Positions 7,969-16,414 of a stretch of 64,000 bases of DNA are shown piece by piece. Origin of the DNA: Labedella populi. GTDB lineage: Bacteria; Actinomycetota; Actinomycetes; Actinomycetales; Microbacteriaceae. Where the stretch lies: assembly GCF_004078655.1 (NCBI RefSeq), contig NZ_RZNC01000001.1, forward strand, positions 434,001-498,000. The letters run 5' to 3'. The position numbers were made by a program, and so were the translations under genes. Every line of letters begins with the position of its first letter. Positions within the stretch are counted from its first letter, which is position 1. The notes under the pieces were generated by a model, which searched no databases, was not told where the DNA came from, and worked only from the letters and a program-made list of their open reading frames with translations.

Positions 7969-8376
7969 TCACCCGAATGGGGGTAACTGCACTTTCTGTT
8001 CCCCCACAATCGCGCTCTCGATGCGCGATTCTTGTGCTTCCTCAGGGAGTTCCATTTCAAACGTCGTGGCAGCCATATCGGCCGTGCACGCTCCGTCAGG
8101 CGGCGGTGCCAGCTCGACCAGCACCACCGACGGAGTGAGTAGAGATATGGCGGAGGGCGTAGACGGGCAACTCGAACTGCCCCACGTAGTAATCAGGACG
8201 TTGCCCGTTTCCGACCATCTGGCTTCTGGCCCGTACGATGATTCGGTTGCGGGCGGTGCATCGGTTGGCCGACCGGAGAATTTATCCACATAGGCCTCAT
8301 CATGGGTACAACCGGCAGTCAGGCTTACAAGGGCAATCGCAACGCCGAACATTCCCATCTTTTTCAGTCTCATCAT
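7969..8376 (-). CDS. small lipoprotein upstream of the S1 protease
   Basis: A 135-residue protein with a basic start, a hydrophobic stretch and a lipobox ending in LTAGC (Cys about 23), so it should be lipid-anchored outside the membrane. The mature part is acidic and proline-rich with no recognised domain. Two adjacent ATGs (8376, 8373) follow AGGAGG; the second has the better spacing. It precedes the protease on the same strand. An identical arrangement of small lipoprotein plus secreted protease occurs at 16415-17575, so a partner or inhibitor role is possible but unproven. Confidence 0.65.
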   Translation of the reverse strand: MMRLKKMGMFGVAIALVSLTAGCTHDEAYVDKFSGRPTDAPPATESSYGPEARWSETGNVLITTWGSSSCPSTPSAISLLTPSVVLVELAPPPDGACTADMAATTFEMELPEEAQESRIESAIVGEQKVQLPPFG

Positions 8377-8913
8377 CAGCCTCCTGAAGTGTCCGATTCT
8401 CGCGCGGCCTGTTGCTCGTGAAGCAGGCTCCCATGCTCCGGAGATTGTTCGTTGCCCACCGCCGCGGGCTACACCACTTTAGGTGGTACTGCTGCCCGAG
8501 CCGCTCGCTTACTGCCCCAATCACAAGGTGACGTCGAGCGGACAGCACCGAGGAGTTCGCGGGCGCGTAGATGGGGAGGCCACGTGCGACACGATCCCTT
8601 TTGGTTACCTGCAGCATCACGCGACGGTCGACCCAGTCCGTAAGGGGATCCTGATGCGGACACGGGGTAGCGCCGACACGAGCTCGCAGAACCCGCGGGC
8701 TTCTCGTCTCACTGACGCTGTCCGGTAATCGTCTCGGGAGCGGAGGGCTATCCGCGACAGTGAGCAGTAGCCGTGGTGCGCTGTCCGAAATCGATCGTTT
8801 TCAGCTGGAGTCTCGACGTCGACGCCTAAGTGCGCGACACGCCGACCCCTGATCCGCCGGAAACTCTCGCCGAAACCACACCGCGCCGGAACATCAGCGG
8901 CACCGTTTTCGGT
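8377..8913. other. intergenic region, no supported gene
   Basis: About 540 bp between the lipoprotein start and the resolvase remnant. It holds 18-bp motif copy 4 and no convincing reading frame. Confidence 0.5.
8635..8652. repeat. dispersed 18-bp motif, copy 4
   Basis: AGTCCGTAAGGGGATCCT, 15 of 18 bases identical to copies 2 and 3. Confidence 0.45.
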
Positions 8914-9156
8914 ATGGCAGATGAAGTCGGTTACGCCCGAGTTTCGAAGCGCCAGCAGAACCCCGACGCTCAAGAGGCAGAGCTTCGCGCCGCCGGCTGT
9001 GAGCGATTATTCGTCGACCACGGCGAATCCAGCCGTGTCACCGACCGCCCGCAGCGGCTCGCCAGCGTCGACCACCTGCGGCCAGGGCGACACGCTCATA
9101 GACCGCCGGCTCGATCGCCTCGACGGCAGTGAGCGCATCTTGATCGAACACACCTC
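8914..9156 (+). pseudogene. serine recombinase (resolvase) remnant
   Basis: ATG 8914 begins MADEVGYARVSKRQQNPDAQ, the start of a resolvase/invertase catalytic domain with the nucleophile Ser in YARVS. After DHLRPG (near 9086) homology moves to another frame (GDTLIDRRLDRLDGSERI), so there is a frameshift. The fragment ends before the rest of the catalytic domain and the helix-turn-helix. It is a broken gene and marks past transposon or integrase activity at the edge of the accessory region. Confidence 0.75.
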
Positions 9157-9168
9157 ACCGGATGGGGT

Positions 9169-9188
9169 CGATCCATTTGGATGGATCG
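9169..9188. promoter_or_regulatory. perfect 8-bp inverted repeat, possible operator
   Basis: CGATCCAT-TTGG-ATGGATCG, about 70 bp upstream of the DUF1684 gene. It could be an operator or a recombination-site relic; there is no further support. Confidence 0.25.
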
Positions 9189-9256
9189 GGAATGCAACAA
9201 AGCGACATGAGGTTACCGCTCGGCGTCTGGTTTCTGATGAAGTGGAGCGTGTGGGA

Positions 9257-10003
9257 ATGAACGCAACGGTCGAGACCGCGATCGGCGAGTACGAGGCGTG
9301 GCAGCAGAAGCGGCGCGACGCCGTGACCGCGCCCCTCGGGAACCTCGCGCTCGTGCTCACGCACTGGAGCCCCGCCGGCGCCCCGGCCGTCGACGACGCG
9401 ACCGCTCGCGAGGGCCAGCCCGACTCCGCCGTGCTCACGCGCTTGCAGCGCACCGACATCGACACGGGCGAGCCGCAAGAGGGCTACCGGATCTGGCGCG
9501 CCGACTCTCCTGCGAACCAGGCGTTCGAGGGCATCGAGTACTACGACTACGCGCCGGAGTGGGTCATCGAGGGCCGGTTCGAACTCGTCGATGAGCAGCG
9601 CGTCGTGCCCTTCGAACACCTCCGCGACGCCGGTGCCACGCGTGCCCTCCCCGTCTCGGGTGACCTCGTCTTCGACCTCGACGGCGTCGAGTACCGCTTC
9701 GCCGCGTTCGACACCGACCACGACGGGCACGCGAGTCTGCAGCTCGTCTTCGGCGACACGACGAACGGTCGCGAGAGCTACGGCGCCGGCCGCTTCCTCT
9801 TCCTCGACCACCCCGGAGCGACGAGCGACCTCGCCCCCGGAGACAGCATCCCGATCACGATCGACTTCAATCGCGCCATCGTGCCGCCGTGCGGTTTCTC
9901 CAACCAGATGAACTGTCCGCTCCCGCCGCTGCAGAACCGGTTGCCGGTCCCGCTCCGCGCGGGGGAGAAGCGAGTGCGCTTCTTTGACGGCTTCTCGATC
10001 TGA
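9257..10003 (+). CDS. DUF1684 domain protein
   Basis: A 248-residue protein with the DUF1684 signature towards the C terminus: EYYDYAPEWVIEGRFE, then FLFLDHP, PITIDFNRAIVPPCG and MNCPLPPLQNRLPVPLRAGE. Members are widespread in Actinobacteria and of unknown function. ATG 9257 is taken as the start because it fits the family N terminus and has GGAG about ten bases upstream; the frame is open further upstream but through the resolvase debris. It lies just before the ABC transporter operon, separated by a hairpin. Confidence 0.85.
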   Translation: MNATVETAIGEYEAWQQKRRDAVTAPLGNLALVLTHWSPAGAPAVDDATAREGQPDSAVLTRLQRTDIDTGEPQEGYRIWRADSPANQAFEGIEYYDYAPEWVIEGRFELVDEQRVVPFEHLRDAGATRALPVSGDLVFDLDGVEYRFAAFDTDHDGHASLQLVFGDTTNGRESYGAGRFLFLDHPGATSDLAPGDSIPITIDFNRAIVPPCGFSNQMNCPLPPLQNRLPVPLRAGEKRVRFFDGFSI

Positions 10004-10086
10004 CGGACTCTCGTCCGCAGCTGTGGCGTCGGGATTCGTCCGTTCGCACTCGCACCTCCTCATTCATCTCCGCGGCACCGCCGCCC

Positions 10087-10109
10087 CGGGGACGCGATCG
10101 GCGTCCCCG
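10087..10109 (+). terminator. GC-rich hairpin before the ABC operon
   Basis: CGGGGACGC-GATCG-GCGTCCCCG forms a perfect 9-bp stem ending 21 bp before the substrate-binding protein start. There is no T-run, so it may act as a weak terminator of the DUF1684 gene or as a leader structure. Confidence 0.4.
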
Positions 10110-10130
10110 CACCCAGCAAAGGACTCTGAC

Positions 10131-11642
10131 GTGATCACACGCCACCACCGAAACCGACTCACGGCCACACTCGCCGCCGCCACCGCGAGCCTCCTCGTCC
10201 TCGCGGGCTGCGCGGGAGGCGCCGGATCGACCGGGGCCGCCCCCGACGCGAACGCCGAGATCATCGTCGGCTCGCAGAACGAACCCACGAACCTCGACCA
10301 GATCTTCGGCGGCAGCTCCGGCGTCACCGAGGTCTTCACCGGAAACGTCTACGAGGGCCTCTTCAGGATCACCGACGACGCCGAGGTCGAGCCGCTCCTC
10401 GCGGCCGAGACCGAGGTCTCCGAGGACGGCCTCACCTACACGTTCACGCTGCAGGACGCGACGTTCCACTCGGGAGCGCCGCTCACCGCGGAGGCCGTGA
10501 AGTACAGCCTCGAGCGCTTCATCGGCGAGGAGTCGATCGCGGCCCGCAAGAGCCAGCTGAGCGTCATCGACACCGTCACGGCCGTCGACGACAAGACCGT
10601 GGAAGTGACGCTCTCGAGCAAGTCGATCAGCTTCACCTACAACCTCGGCTACGTCTGGATCGTCAACCCGGAGGCGGGCGACCTCACGGCCGCGGCCGAC
10701 GGCACCGGTCCGTACTCCCTCGGCGACTACCGCAAGGGCGACTCGATCACCCTCGACGTCAACGACGACTACTGGGGCGACGCGCCCGCCAACGGCGGCG
10801 TGGTCTACCAGTACTACGCCGACCCGACGGCCCTCAACAACGCCCTCGTCACGGGCGCGGTCGACCTCGTGACGAGCCAGTCGAACCCCGACAGCCTCGC
10901 CGAGTTCGAATCGGGCGACTACGAGATCATCGAGGGCACGTCGACGACGAAGGAGCTGCTCGCGTTCAACGACCGCGTGGCTCCCTTCGACGACGTGAAC
11001 GTGCGGAAGGCGGTCTACTCGGCCATCGACCGCGAACAGCTGCTCGACGCGATCTGGGACGGCCGCGGCCAGCTCATCGGCTCGATGGTCCCCCCGTCGG
11101 AGCCGTGGTACCTCGACCTCGCGGACAACAACCCGTACGACCCCGAGCTCTCGGCCGACCTGCTCGCCGACGCGGGCTACGCCGACGGCTTCTCGTTCAC
11201 GATCGACACCCCCGACTCGGGCGTCCACTCGACGGTCGCGGAGTTCCTCCAGACGGAGCTCGCGAAGGTCGGCGTGACGGTCGACATCAACATCATCACC
11301 GACGACGAGTGGTACGAGAAGGTCTACACGGACCACGACTTCGAGGCGACGCTGCAGGGCCACGTCAACGATCGTGACATCAACTTCTACGGCAACCCTG
11401 ACTTCTACTGGGGCTACGACGACGCCGAGGTCCAGGGCTGGCTCGCCGAGGCCGAGCAGGCCGACTCGACGGAGCAGCAGACGGAGCTCATCACGCAGGT
11501 GAACCAGAAGATCTCGGACGACGCCGCGAGCGTCTGGCTGTACCTCAACCCTCAGCTGCGCATCGTGCGCGACGGCATCACCGGTGTGCCCGAGAATGGG
11601 CTCAACTCCCTCTTCTACGTGTACGACATCCAGGAGGCGTAG
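10131..11642 (+). CDS. ABC transporter substrate-binding lipoprotein (peptide/nickel type)
   Basis: A 503-residue family 5 solute-binding protein (SBP_bac_5). GTG 10131 follows AAAGGA at good spacing and gives a signal peptide with lipobox LVLAGC. The mature protein has the family features NEPTNLDQIF, VYEGLF, DDKTVEVTLSS and the C-terminal NDRDINFYGNPDFYWGYDD region. It would capture peptides or similar ligands outside the membrane and hand them to the permeases. It is the first gene of a five-gene operon (10131-15113) whose later genes overlap by 4 bp. Confidence 0.92.
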   Translation: MITRHHRNRLTATLAAATASLLVLAGCAGGAGSTGAAPDANAEIIVGSQNEPTNLDQIFGGSSGVTEVFTGNVYEGLFRITDDAEVEPLLAAETEVSEDGLTYTFTLQDATFHSGAPLTAEAVKYSLERFIGEESIAARKSQLSVIDTVTAVDDKTVEVTLSSKSISFTYNLGYVWIVNPEAGDLTAAADGTGPYSLGDYRKGDSITLDVNDDYWGDAPANGGVVYQYYADPTALNNALVTGAVDLVTSQSNPDSLAEFESGDYEIIEGTSTTKELLAFNDRVAPFDDVNVRKAVYSAIDREQLLDAIWDGRGQLIGSMVPPSEPWYLDLADNNPYDPELSADLLADAGYADGFSFTIDTPDSGVHSTVAEFLQTELAKVGVTVDINIITDDEWYEKVYTDHDFEATLQGHVNDRDINFYGNPDFYWGYDDAEVQGWLAEAEQADSTEQQTELITQVNQKISDDAASVWLYLNPQLRIVRDGITGVPENGLNSLFYVYDIQEA

Positions 11643-11645
11643 GCC

Positions 11646-12623
11646 ATCGGCCGGTATCTGCTCCGACGGACAGGATTGCTGCTGCTCGCGTTCGCGCTGG
11701 CCGTGGTGATCCTGTTCGTCGTGCTGCGGTTGCTGGGCAATCCCGTTTACGCGCTCATCAGTGTCGGAGCGACCGACGAGGAGATCGCGGCCGCCGCCGC
11801 GCGTCTCGGCGTCGACCGCCCGATCCTCGAGCAGTTCGGCGACTACGTGCTGCAGCTCACACGGCTCGACCTGGGCAGGTCGTTCACGAACAACCTGCCC
11901 GTCGGCGACGAGATCCTCCGTCGGCTCAACGTGACACTGCCGCTCACAGTGCTCGCGTTCCTCCTCTCCGTCGTCATCGCCGTGCCGGTGGGTTTCATCG
12001 CCGCGTGGCGCTCGCGCACCTGGTACGGGACGGCGTTCTCGGCGGTGTCGCAGCTCGGCGGCGCGGTGCCCGTGTTCTGGGTCGGCATCCTGCTCGTCAC
12101 GGCGCTCGCCCTGAACGCGCGGATCTTCCCGGCCGGCGGCTTCCCGCGCACCGACTGGGAGGACCCGGGCGCCGCGCTCCTTGCGCTCACACTCCCGGTG
12201 CTGACGATCGCGATCGTCTCGGGAAGCGACCTCGCCCGGTACGTGCGGAGCGCGACACTCGACGTGCTCGGGCAGCAATACATGCGGGCGGCGCGGGCGA
12301 CGGGGCAGAGCTTCGCGGGCGCGTTCGTGCGCCACGGGATCCGCAACGGGATCGTGCCGGTGATCTCGATCCTCGCGATCCAGCTGTCGACGACGTTCGT
12401 CGGGGCGGTCATCGTCGAGCGGGTCTTCGCGCTGCCGGGACTCGGCGACATGCTGCTCGTGGCGATCCAGGAGCAGGACTTTCCGAGCGTGCAGGGTGTG
12501 CTGCTGGTCTCGACGACTCTCGTGCTGCTGCTCGGCTTCGTCGCCGACGTCGTGCAGCGGATCATCGATCCACGGTTGCGGGCGTCCGTCTCCGGCAACC
12601 GGAGAGCGAGGGCGATCGCGTGA
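11646..12623 (+). CDS. ABC transporter permease (DppB/OppB type)
   Basis: An integral membrane permease with about six helices and the BPD_transp_1 region around YMRAARATGQSFAGAFVRHGIRN. The conserved N terminus (GRYLLRRTG before the first helix) lies upstream of any ATG, GTG or TTG. The only position with correctly spaced Shine-Dalgarno (AGGAGG plus 8 nt) is an ATC codon at 11646. The conventional alternative is TTG 11676, which loses these residues and part of the first helix. Either an unusual ATC start or a sequence change at the true start codon is likely. It follows the binding protein directly. Confidence 0.85.
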   Translation: MGRYLLRRTGLLLLAFALAVVILFVVLRLLGNPVYALISVGATDEEIAAAAARLGVDRPILEQFGDYVLQLTRLDLGRSFTNNLPVGDEILRRLNVTLPLTVLAFLLSVVIAVPVGFIAAWRSRTWYGTAFSAVSQLGGAVPVFWVGILLVTALALNARIFPAGGFPRTDWEDPGAALLALTLPVLTIAIVSGSDLARYVRSATLDVLGQQYMRAARATGQSFAGAFVRHGIRNGIVPVISILAIQLSTTFVGAVIVERVFALPGLGDMLLVAIQEQDFPSVQGVLLVSTTLVLLLGFVADVVQRIIDPRLRASVSGNRRARAIA

Positions 12624-13489
12624 CCGTCACCGTTCCCACCGCCGCTGAGCAGAAGCCCGCAGCCCGACGCACGCGCGGTCGCACGTCGATCAACCTCGTC
12701 GTCGGAGGCGTGCTCTTCGGCGTCATCGTCGCCGTGGCGGTCCTGTCGTTGTTCGCGCTCCCGTACGAGCCGTCCGACACGACGGGCGGGCGGCTGCAAC
12801 CGCCGTCGGGCGAGCACTGGGCGGGGACGGACCGGCTCGGCCGCGACCTCTTCACGCAACTCATGATCGGCGCGCGCCTCGCGATGCTCACGGGACTCGG
12901 GTCCGTCGCGATCGCCGCGGTCGTGGGGGTCGTCGTCGGCCTCGTCGCCGCGACGGCGGGCCGCTGGATCGATGACGCGCTCTCGAGCCTCCTCGACATC
13001 GCGATCGCCTTCCCGACGCTGCTGCTCGCGATGCTCGTCGTCGCGTGGCGTGGCGCCTCCCTCGACTCCGCGATCCTCGCGATCGGACTCGCGGGCTCGG
13101 CGGTCATCGCGAGACTCACGCGCGTGACCGCCTCGCGCGTCCTCGCGCAGGAGTTCGTGAAGGCATCACGTACATCGGGCACGGGCACCCTCCGCCTCAT
13201 CCGCCTGCACGTGCTCCCCAACGTCTGGCCGACGCTCATCGTGCCGCTCGCCCTGCAGTTCGGCGGCGCGGTGGTCGCGGAGGCCTCGCTCTCCTACGTA
13301 GGCCTCGGCTCGCCGCCGCCGAACGCGTCGTGGGGGCGCATGCTGCAGGAGGCGCAGAGCACCGTGCTCGTCGCGCCGTCGGCGGCGATCCTCCCCGGGC
13401 TCCTCCTCGTCGCCACGATCATCGGCGTCAACCTTCTGGCCGACGGTCTGCGCGACGTCGCCGATCCGGCGGGACGGAGCATCCGATGA
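12620..13489 (+). CDS. ABC transporter permease (DppC/OppC type)
   Basis: A 289-residue second permease starting at GTG 12620, overlapping the previous stop by 4 bp. It has an N-terminal membrane helix after about 30 residues, the HWAGTDRLGRDLFTQLMIGA motif typical of OppC/DppC, further helices, and the ABC-contact loop EFVKASRTSGTGTLRLIRLHVLPN. It forms the heterodimeric channel with the upstream permease. Coupling by overlapping start and stop suggests equal synthesis. Confidence 0.93.
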   Translation: MTVTVPTAAEQKPAARRTRGRTSINLVVGGVLFGVIVAVAVLSLFALPYEPSDTTGGRLQPPSGEHWAGTDRLGRDLFTQLMIGARLAMLTGLGSVAIAAVVGVVVGLVAATAGRWIDDALSSLLDIAIAFPTLLLAMLVVAWRGASLDSAILAIGLAGSAVIARLTRVTASRVLAQEFVKASRTSGTGTLRLIRLHVLPNVWPTLIVPLALQFGGAVVAEASLSYVGLGSPPPNASWGRMLQEAQSTVLVAPSAAILPGLLLVATIIGVNLLADGLRDVADPAGRSIR

Positions 13490-14316
13490 CCGCGCTGCTC
13501 ACGGTCAACGCGCTGAGCGTTCACGTCGACGGAGCCGGGGCCCCGCTCGTCGACGACGTCTCCTTCGAGCTCGGCGAAGGCGAGCGGCTCGGCGTCATCG
13601 GCGAGTCGGGCTCGGGCAAGTCCCTCACGGCGCTCGCGGTGCTCGGGCTGCTCGCGCATCCGTTGCGCGCGAGCGGGTCGATCCGCCTGGCGGCCGACGG
13701 TGGGGACGTCGAGGTGGTGGGCGCCCGCCAACGCCGACTCGACACGGTGCGCGGGTCGACGGTCGGCGCGGTCTTCCAGGAACCGCTCGCGTCGCTCGAC
13801 CCGCTCATGCGCATCGGTGCTCAGCTCGCGTGGCCGCTCCGTCAGCACCGGGGACTGCGGGGCGACGCCCTCCGGCGTGCCGTGCTCGACGCCCTCGCGG
13901 ACGTGCAGCTCGCGGAACCGGAGCGCATCGCGCGCTCCTTCATCCACGAGGTGTCGGGCGGTCAACGGCAACGAGTGGCGATCGCCCTCGCCCTCGCGGC
14001 CCGCCCCCGTCTCCTCATCGCCGACGAGCCCACGACGGCCCTCGACGTGACGGTGCAGGCCGGGGTGCTCGAGCTCATCCAGTCGGCTGTCGCCGAGCGG
14101 GGCATGTCGCTCGTGTTCATCAGCCACGACCTGCCCGTCGTCGCCGGCATCGCCGACCGGGTCGTCGTGATGCGGGCGGGGCGCGTCGTCGAGGCAGGGG
14201 AGACGCGGCAGCTGCTCTCGGCGCCACGGGAGGGCTACACCCGGACGCTCGTCGCCGCCTCGCGAGCACTCGACGACCTGCTTCCCGCCGCGCCACTCGA
14301 CGGAGGGCGAGTATGA
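13486..14316 (+). CDS. ABC transporter ATP-binding protein (DppD/OppD type)
   Basis: A 276-residue ATPase with Walker A GESGSGKS (39-46), Q-loop FQEPLASLDP, signature VSGGQRQRVA, Walker B LLIADEPTTALD and H-loop FISHDLP. It powers the transporter with the next gene product. ATG 13486 overlaps the previous stop by 4 bp. The C terminus is short: it lacks the full oligopeptide-family extension with conserved cysteines. Confidence 0.93.
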   Translation: MTALLTVNALSVHVDGAGAPLVDDVSFELGEGERLGVIGESGSGKSLTALAVLGLLAHPLRASGSIRLAADGGDVEVVGARQRRLDTVRGSTVGAVFQEPLASLDPLMRIGAQLAWPLRQHRGLRGDALRRAVLDALADVQLAEPERIARSFIHEVSGGQRQRVAIALALAARPRLLIADEPTTALDVTVQAGVLELIQSAVAERGMSLVFISHDLPVVAGIADRVVVMRAGRVVEAGETRQLLSAPREGYTRTLVAASRALDDLLPAAPLDGGRV

Positions 14317-15113
14317 CCGCCGCGACGCCCGGTGAGGCGCAGGCGAACGCCGCGCCGGTCGTCCTCGCCGCCGATCGCGTGAGCTTCTCCTACGGTCGCG
14401 GGGCCGAGGTGCTCCACGACGTCTCGCTCGCACTCGTCCCGGGTGAGAGTGTCGGTCTCGTCGGGGAGTCGGGCGCCGGGAAGACCTCGCTGCTCCGGTT
14501 GCTGCTCGGGCTCGGCGCGCCCACATCGGGTGAGATCCGCTTCGAGGGACACGCGCTCGACCGTCGCGACACCCGCTCGATGCTGGCGTTCCGTCGGGCT
14601 GTGCAGCCCGTCTACCAGGACCCCTTCTCCTCCCTCGACCCGCGCATGCGCGTGGGGGACTCCGTCGCGGAGCCGCTGCGCTCCCTCGGGATCGCGGGCG
14701 GCCGTACCGAGCGGGCCGCTCGCGTCACCGAGCTCCTCGAGTCGGTCGGGCTCCCGGCCGATGCCGCCGAGCGCTACCCTGACGCGTTCTCCGGAGGGCA
14801 GCGTCAACGCATCGCGATCGCGCGCGCCCTCGCACCCGAGCCGCGCGTGATTCTCGCTGATGAGCCCGTGAGCGCCCTCGACACGTCGGTGCGGATGCAG
14901 GTCATCGAGCTGTTCCAGCGTCTCGCACGGGAGCGGGGGATCGGGCTCCTGCTCGTCTCCCACGACCTCACGATCGTGGCCGCGCTGTGCCGTCGCATCG
15001 CCGTGCTCGAGGGCGGAATCATCGTCGAGCAGGGCGAGACGCGCTCGGTGCTCACCGAGCCGCGGCACCCGTACACGCGGCGCCTGCTCGACTCCGTTCC
15101 CCGCCTGCCCTGA
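14313..15113 (+). CDS. ABC transporter ATP-binding protein (DppF/OppF type)
   Basis: A 266-residue second ATPase, starting at ATG 14313 with a 4-bp overlap. It has Walker A GESGAGKTS, Q-loop YQDPFSSLDPRMRV, signature FSGGQRQRIA, Walker B VILADEPVSALD and the switch His in LLVSHDLT. Ending EPRHPYTRRLLDSVPRLP is typical of OppF/DppF proteins. It closes the operon; beyond it begins a stretch of gene fragments. Confidence 0.93.
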   Translation: MTAATPGEAQANAAPVVLAADRVSFSYGRGAEVLHDVSLALVPGESVGLVGESGAGKTSLLRLLLGLGAPTSGEIRFEGHALDRRDTRSMLAFRRAVQPVYQDPFSSLDPRMRVGDSVAEPLRSLGIAGGRTERAARVTELLESVGLPADAAERYPDAFSGGQRQRIAIARALAPEPRVILADEPVSALDTSVRMQVIELFQRLARERGIGLLLVSHDLTIVAALCRRIAVLEGGIIVEQGETRSVLTEPRHPYTRRLLDSVPRLP

Positions 15114-15225
15114 ACTGCGACCGCAACCGCCGACCGCCAACCGCCGAACGGCACGAAGCAATCCGGTTCGGCGTGGAGGGATCGACGCGGCGAATGGCGA
15201 GCGTCTACGATCCAGGTCGGCGTGG

Positions 15226-15486
15226 ATGGCGAACAGCTACATCGCGACGACCACTGACGCGTCCGCCTCTGGGCCGACGCCGGGCAACTCGACGACGTAC
15301 TCCTACGATGCAATCGGCACCGTCACCAGCGTCTCTCTTCCGACGGGCGCGGTGGCCAGTGCCACCTACGCGACGGGCACGAGCCGCGCAGGCACGGGCG
15401 GGACGAAGTTCCAGCCGAACTCCTCCATAGACGCCGCCGGTAATGGGAAGAAGTTCGACTACGACGGCAACAACAACGTCATCCCA
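15226..15486 (+). pseudogene. RHS/YD-repeat protein fragment
   Basis: The translated stretch contains NSTTYSYDAIGTVTSVSLPT and SSIDAAGNGKKFDYDGNNN, which are YD repeats of RHS proteins (large secreted or cell-surface polymorphic toxins). Only about 85 residues remain, with no proper start or end, and the frame then runs into a 7-bp tandem repeat. It is a relic. Confidence 0.65.
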
Positions 15487-15524
15487 GAGCCCAGAGCCCA
15501 GAGCCCAGAGCCCAGAGCCCAGCG
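15483..15524. repeat. 7-bp tandem repeat
   Basis: CCCAGAG repeated five times exactly, then one imperfect copy (CCCAGCG). It lies exactly at the junction between the RHS remnant and the alcohol dehydrogenase remnant. Confidence 0.85.
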
Positions 15525-15549
15525 CCCTGCCCCGGCTTGTCTCCGCGCT

Positions 15550-15662
15550 CCCGCCGACTCGATCCTGACTAGCACCTCGTCCCCGCGAATCTCGCCGACG
15601 TCGAGGTATTCCAGGCTGACGGTCTTCACCGCGCGCATCACCGTGGCATGGGTGTCCGGCAT
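15550..15662 (-). pseudogene. N-terminal fragment of a zinc-type alcohol dehydrogenase
   Basis: From ATG 15662 on the minus strand the text MRAVKTVSLEYLDVGEIRGD then EVLVRIESAG matches the start of the GroES-like domain of MDR alcohol dehydrogenases. Homology stops before the zinc-binding CHSD motif, where it joins the tandem repeat. About 37 residues survive. Confidence 0.6.
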
Positions 15663-15699
15663 GGTCGCTTCTTTCAGCCGTGTGCGGGTTCCGGGAGTA

Positions 15700-15981
15700 T
15701 TAGGGCTGGTCGGTGGGGCGGATGACGATCTCGTTCACCGCGACCCGGCGGGGGCTGGTCACGATGAACGCGGCGGCTTCAGCGACGTCCTCGGCGTGCA
15801 GCGCCTCGACCTCACCGAACATCGAGGTGAAGCCCTCCGCGGCGCCTTCCTTCTGGTCGAACAACTCGCTCTCGGTGCGGCCCGGCTCGATGACGGAGAA
15901 GCGGACGTTACGGGTGGTGTACTCCTGACGCCATGCCTCGGTGGCCGAGGTGACGGCGAACTTCGTCGCGGTGTACGCGTC
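15700..15981 (-). pseudogene. C-terminal fragment of a short-chain dehydrogenase
   Basis: Minus-strand translation gives AYTATKFAVTSATEAWRQEY, then VRFSVIEPGRTESELF, EALHAEDVAEAAAFIVTSP and a final NEIVIRPTDQP before a stop at 15700. The YxxxK catalytic pair (Y-T-A-T-K) and the C-terminal half of the Rossmann fold are present; the NAD-binding half is missing beyond about 15981. It is truncated by rearrangement. Confidence 0.75.
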
Positions 15982-16062
15982 CTGAAGATCAACGAGCTCG
16001 ACGTCATCACCAACGATGTCGTCGAAGCAGCCCGCAGCACCCTCGTCATCGGCACCACCTGA

Positions 16063-16414
16063 CCCGACACGGACCGCAGCGAGAACGACGACACAGAGCG
16101 AAGCTGCTCACCGTAGTTTCGGGACGGAGTTAGCGGGCATTCGAGCCGTAAACAAGTCCCGACTGAAAATCGCGTTTCGCGAGGTTGGACGTGACGGTGG
16201 ACAGCTAGGCCCCTACAAGTGAGTTTCGCAAGCTGTTACCGAATCGACATAGGTATCTCATAGACATCCAGCGGCCCTTGGGAGTTAGCTGACCCTAAAT
16301 CGCCACCGAGCCGGACGAGTGTGACTAGCCGAGAACTCTTCCTTGATTCTCGCGCGTCGACGCTCTCACGCCCCTCTCGCGGTAGAGGAACTTCAGCTCA
16401 ACGGAAGGAAGTCG
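16063..16414. other. intergenic region, nothing recognised
   Basis: About 350 bp between the end of the fragment zone and the metalloprotease start. No coding frame or clear hairpin was seen. Confidence 0.5.

Noticed and set aside
8914-9156. Functional resolvase
   Set aside because: The frame breaks after DHLRPG and the DNA-binding domain is missing.
9867-12335. 822-residue minus-strand open frame
   Set aside because: It is antisense to the ABC binding protein and permease, is full of Arg, Val, Glu and Asp in a pattern of GC-rich shadow frames, and shows no domain.
15483-15524. Possible CRISPR-like repeat array
   Set aside because: It is a 7-bp unit repeated directly without spacers, and no cas gene is present.
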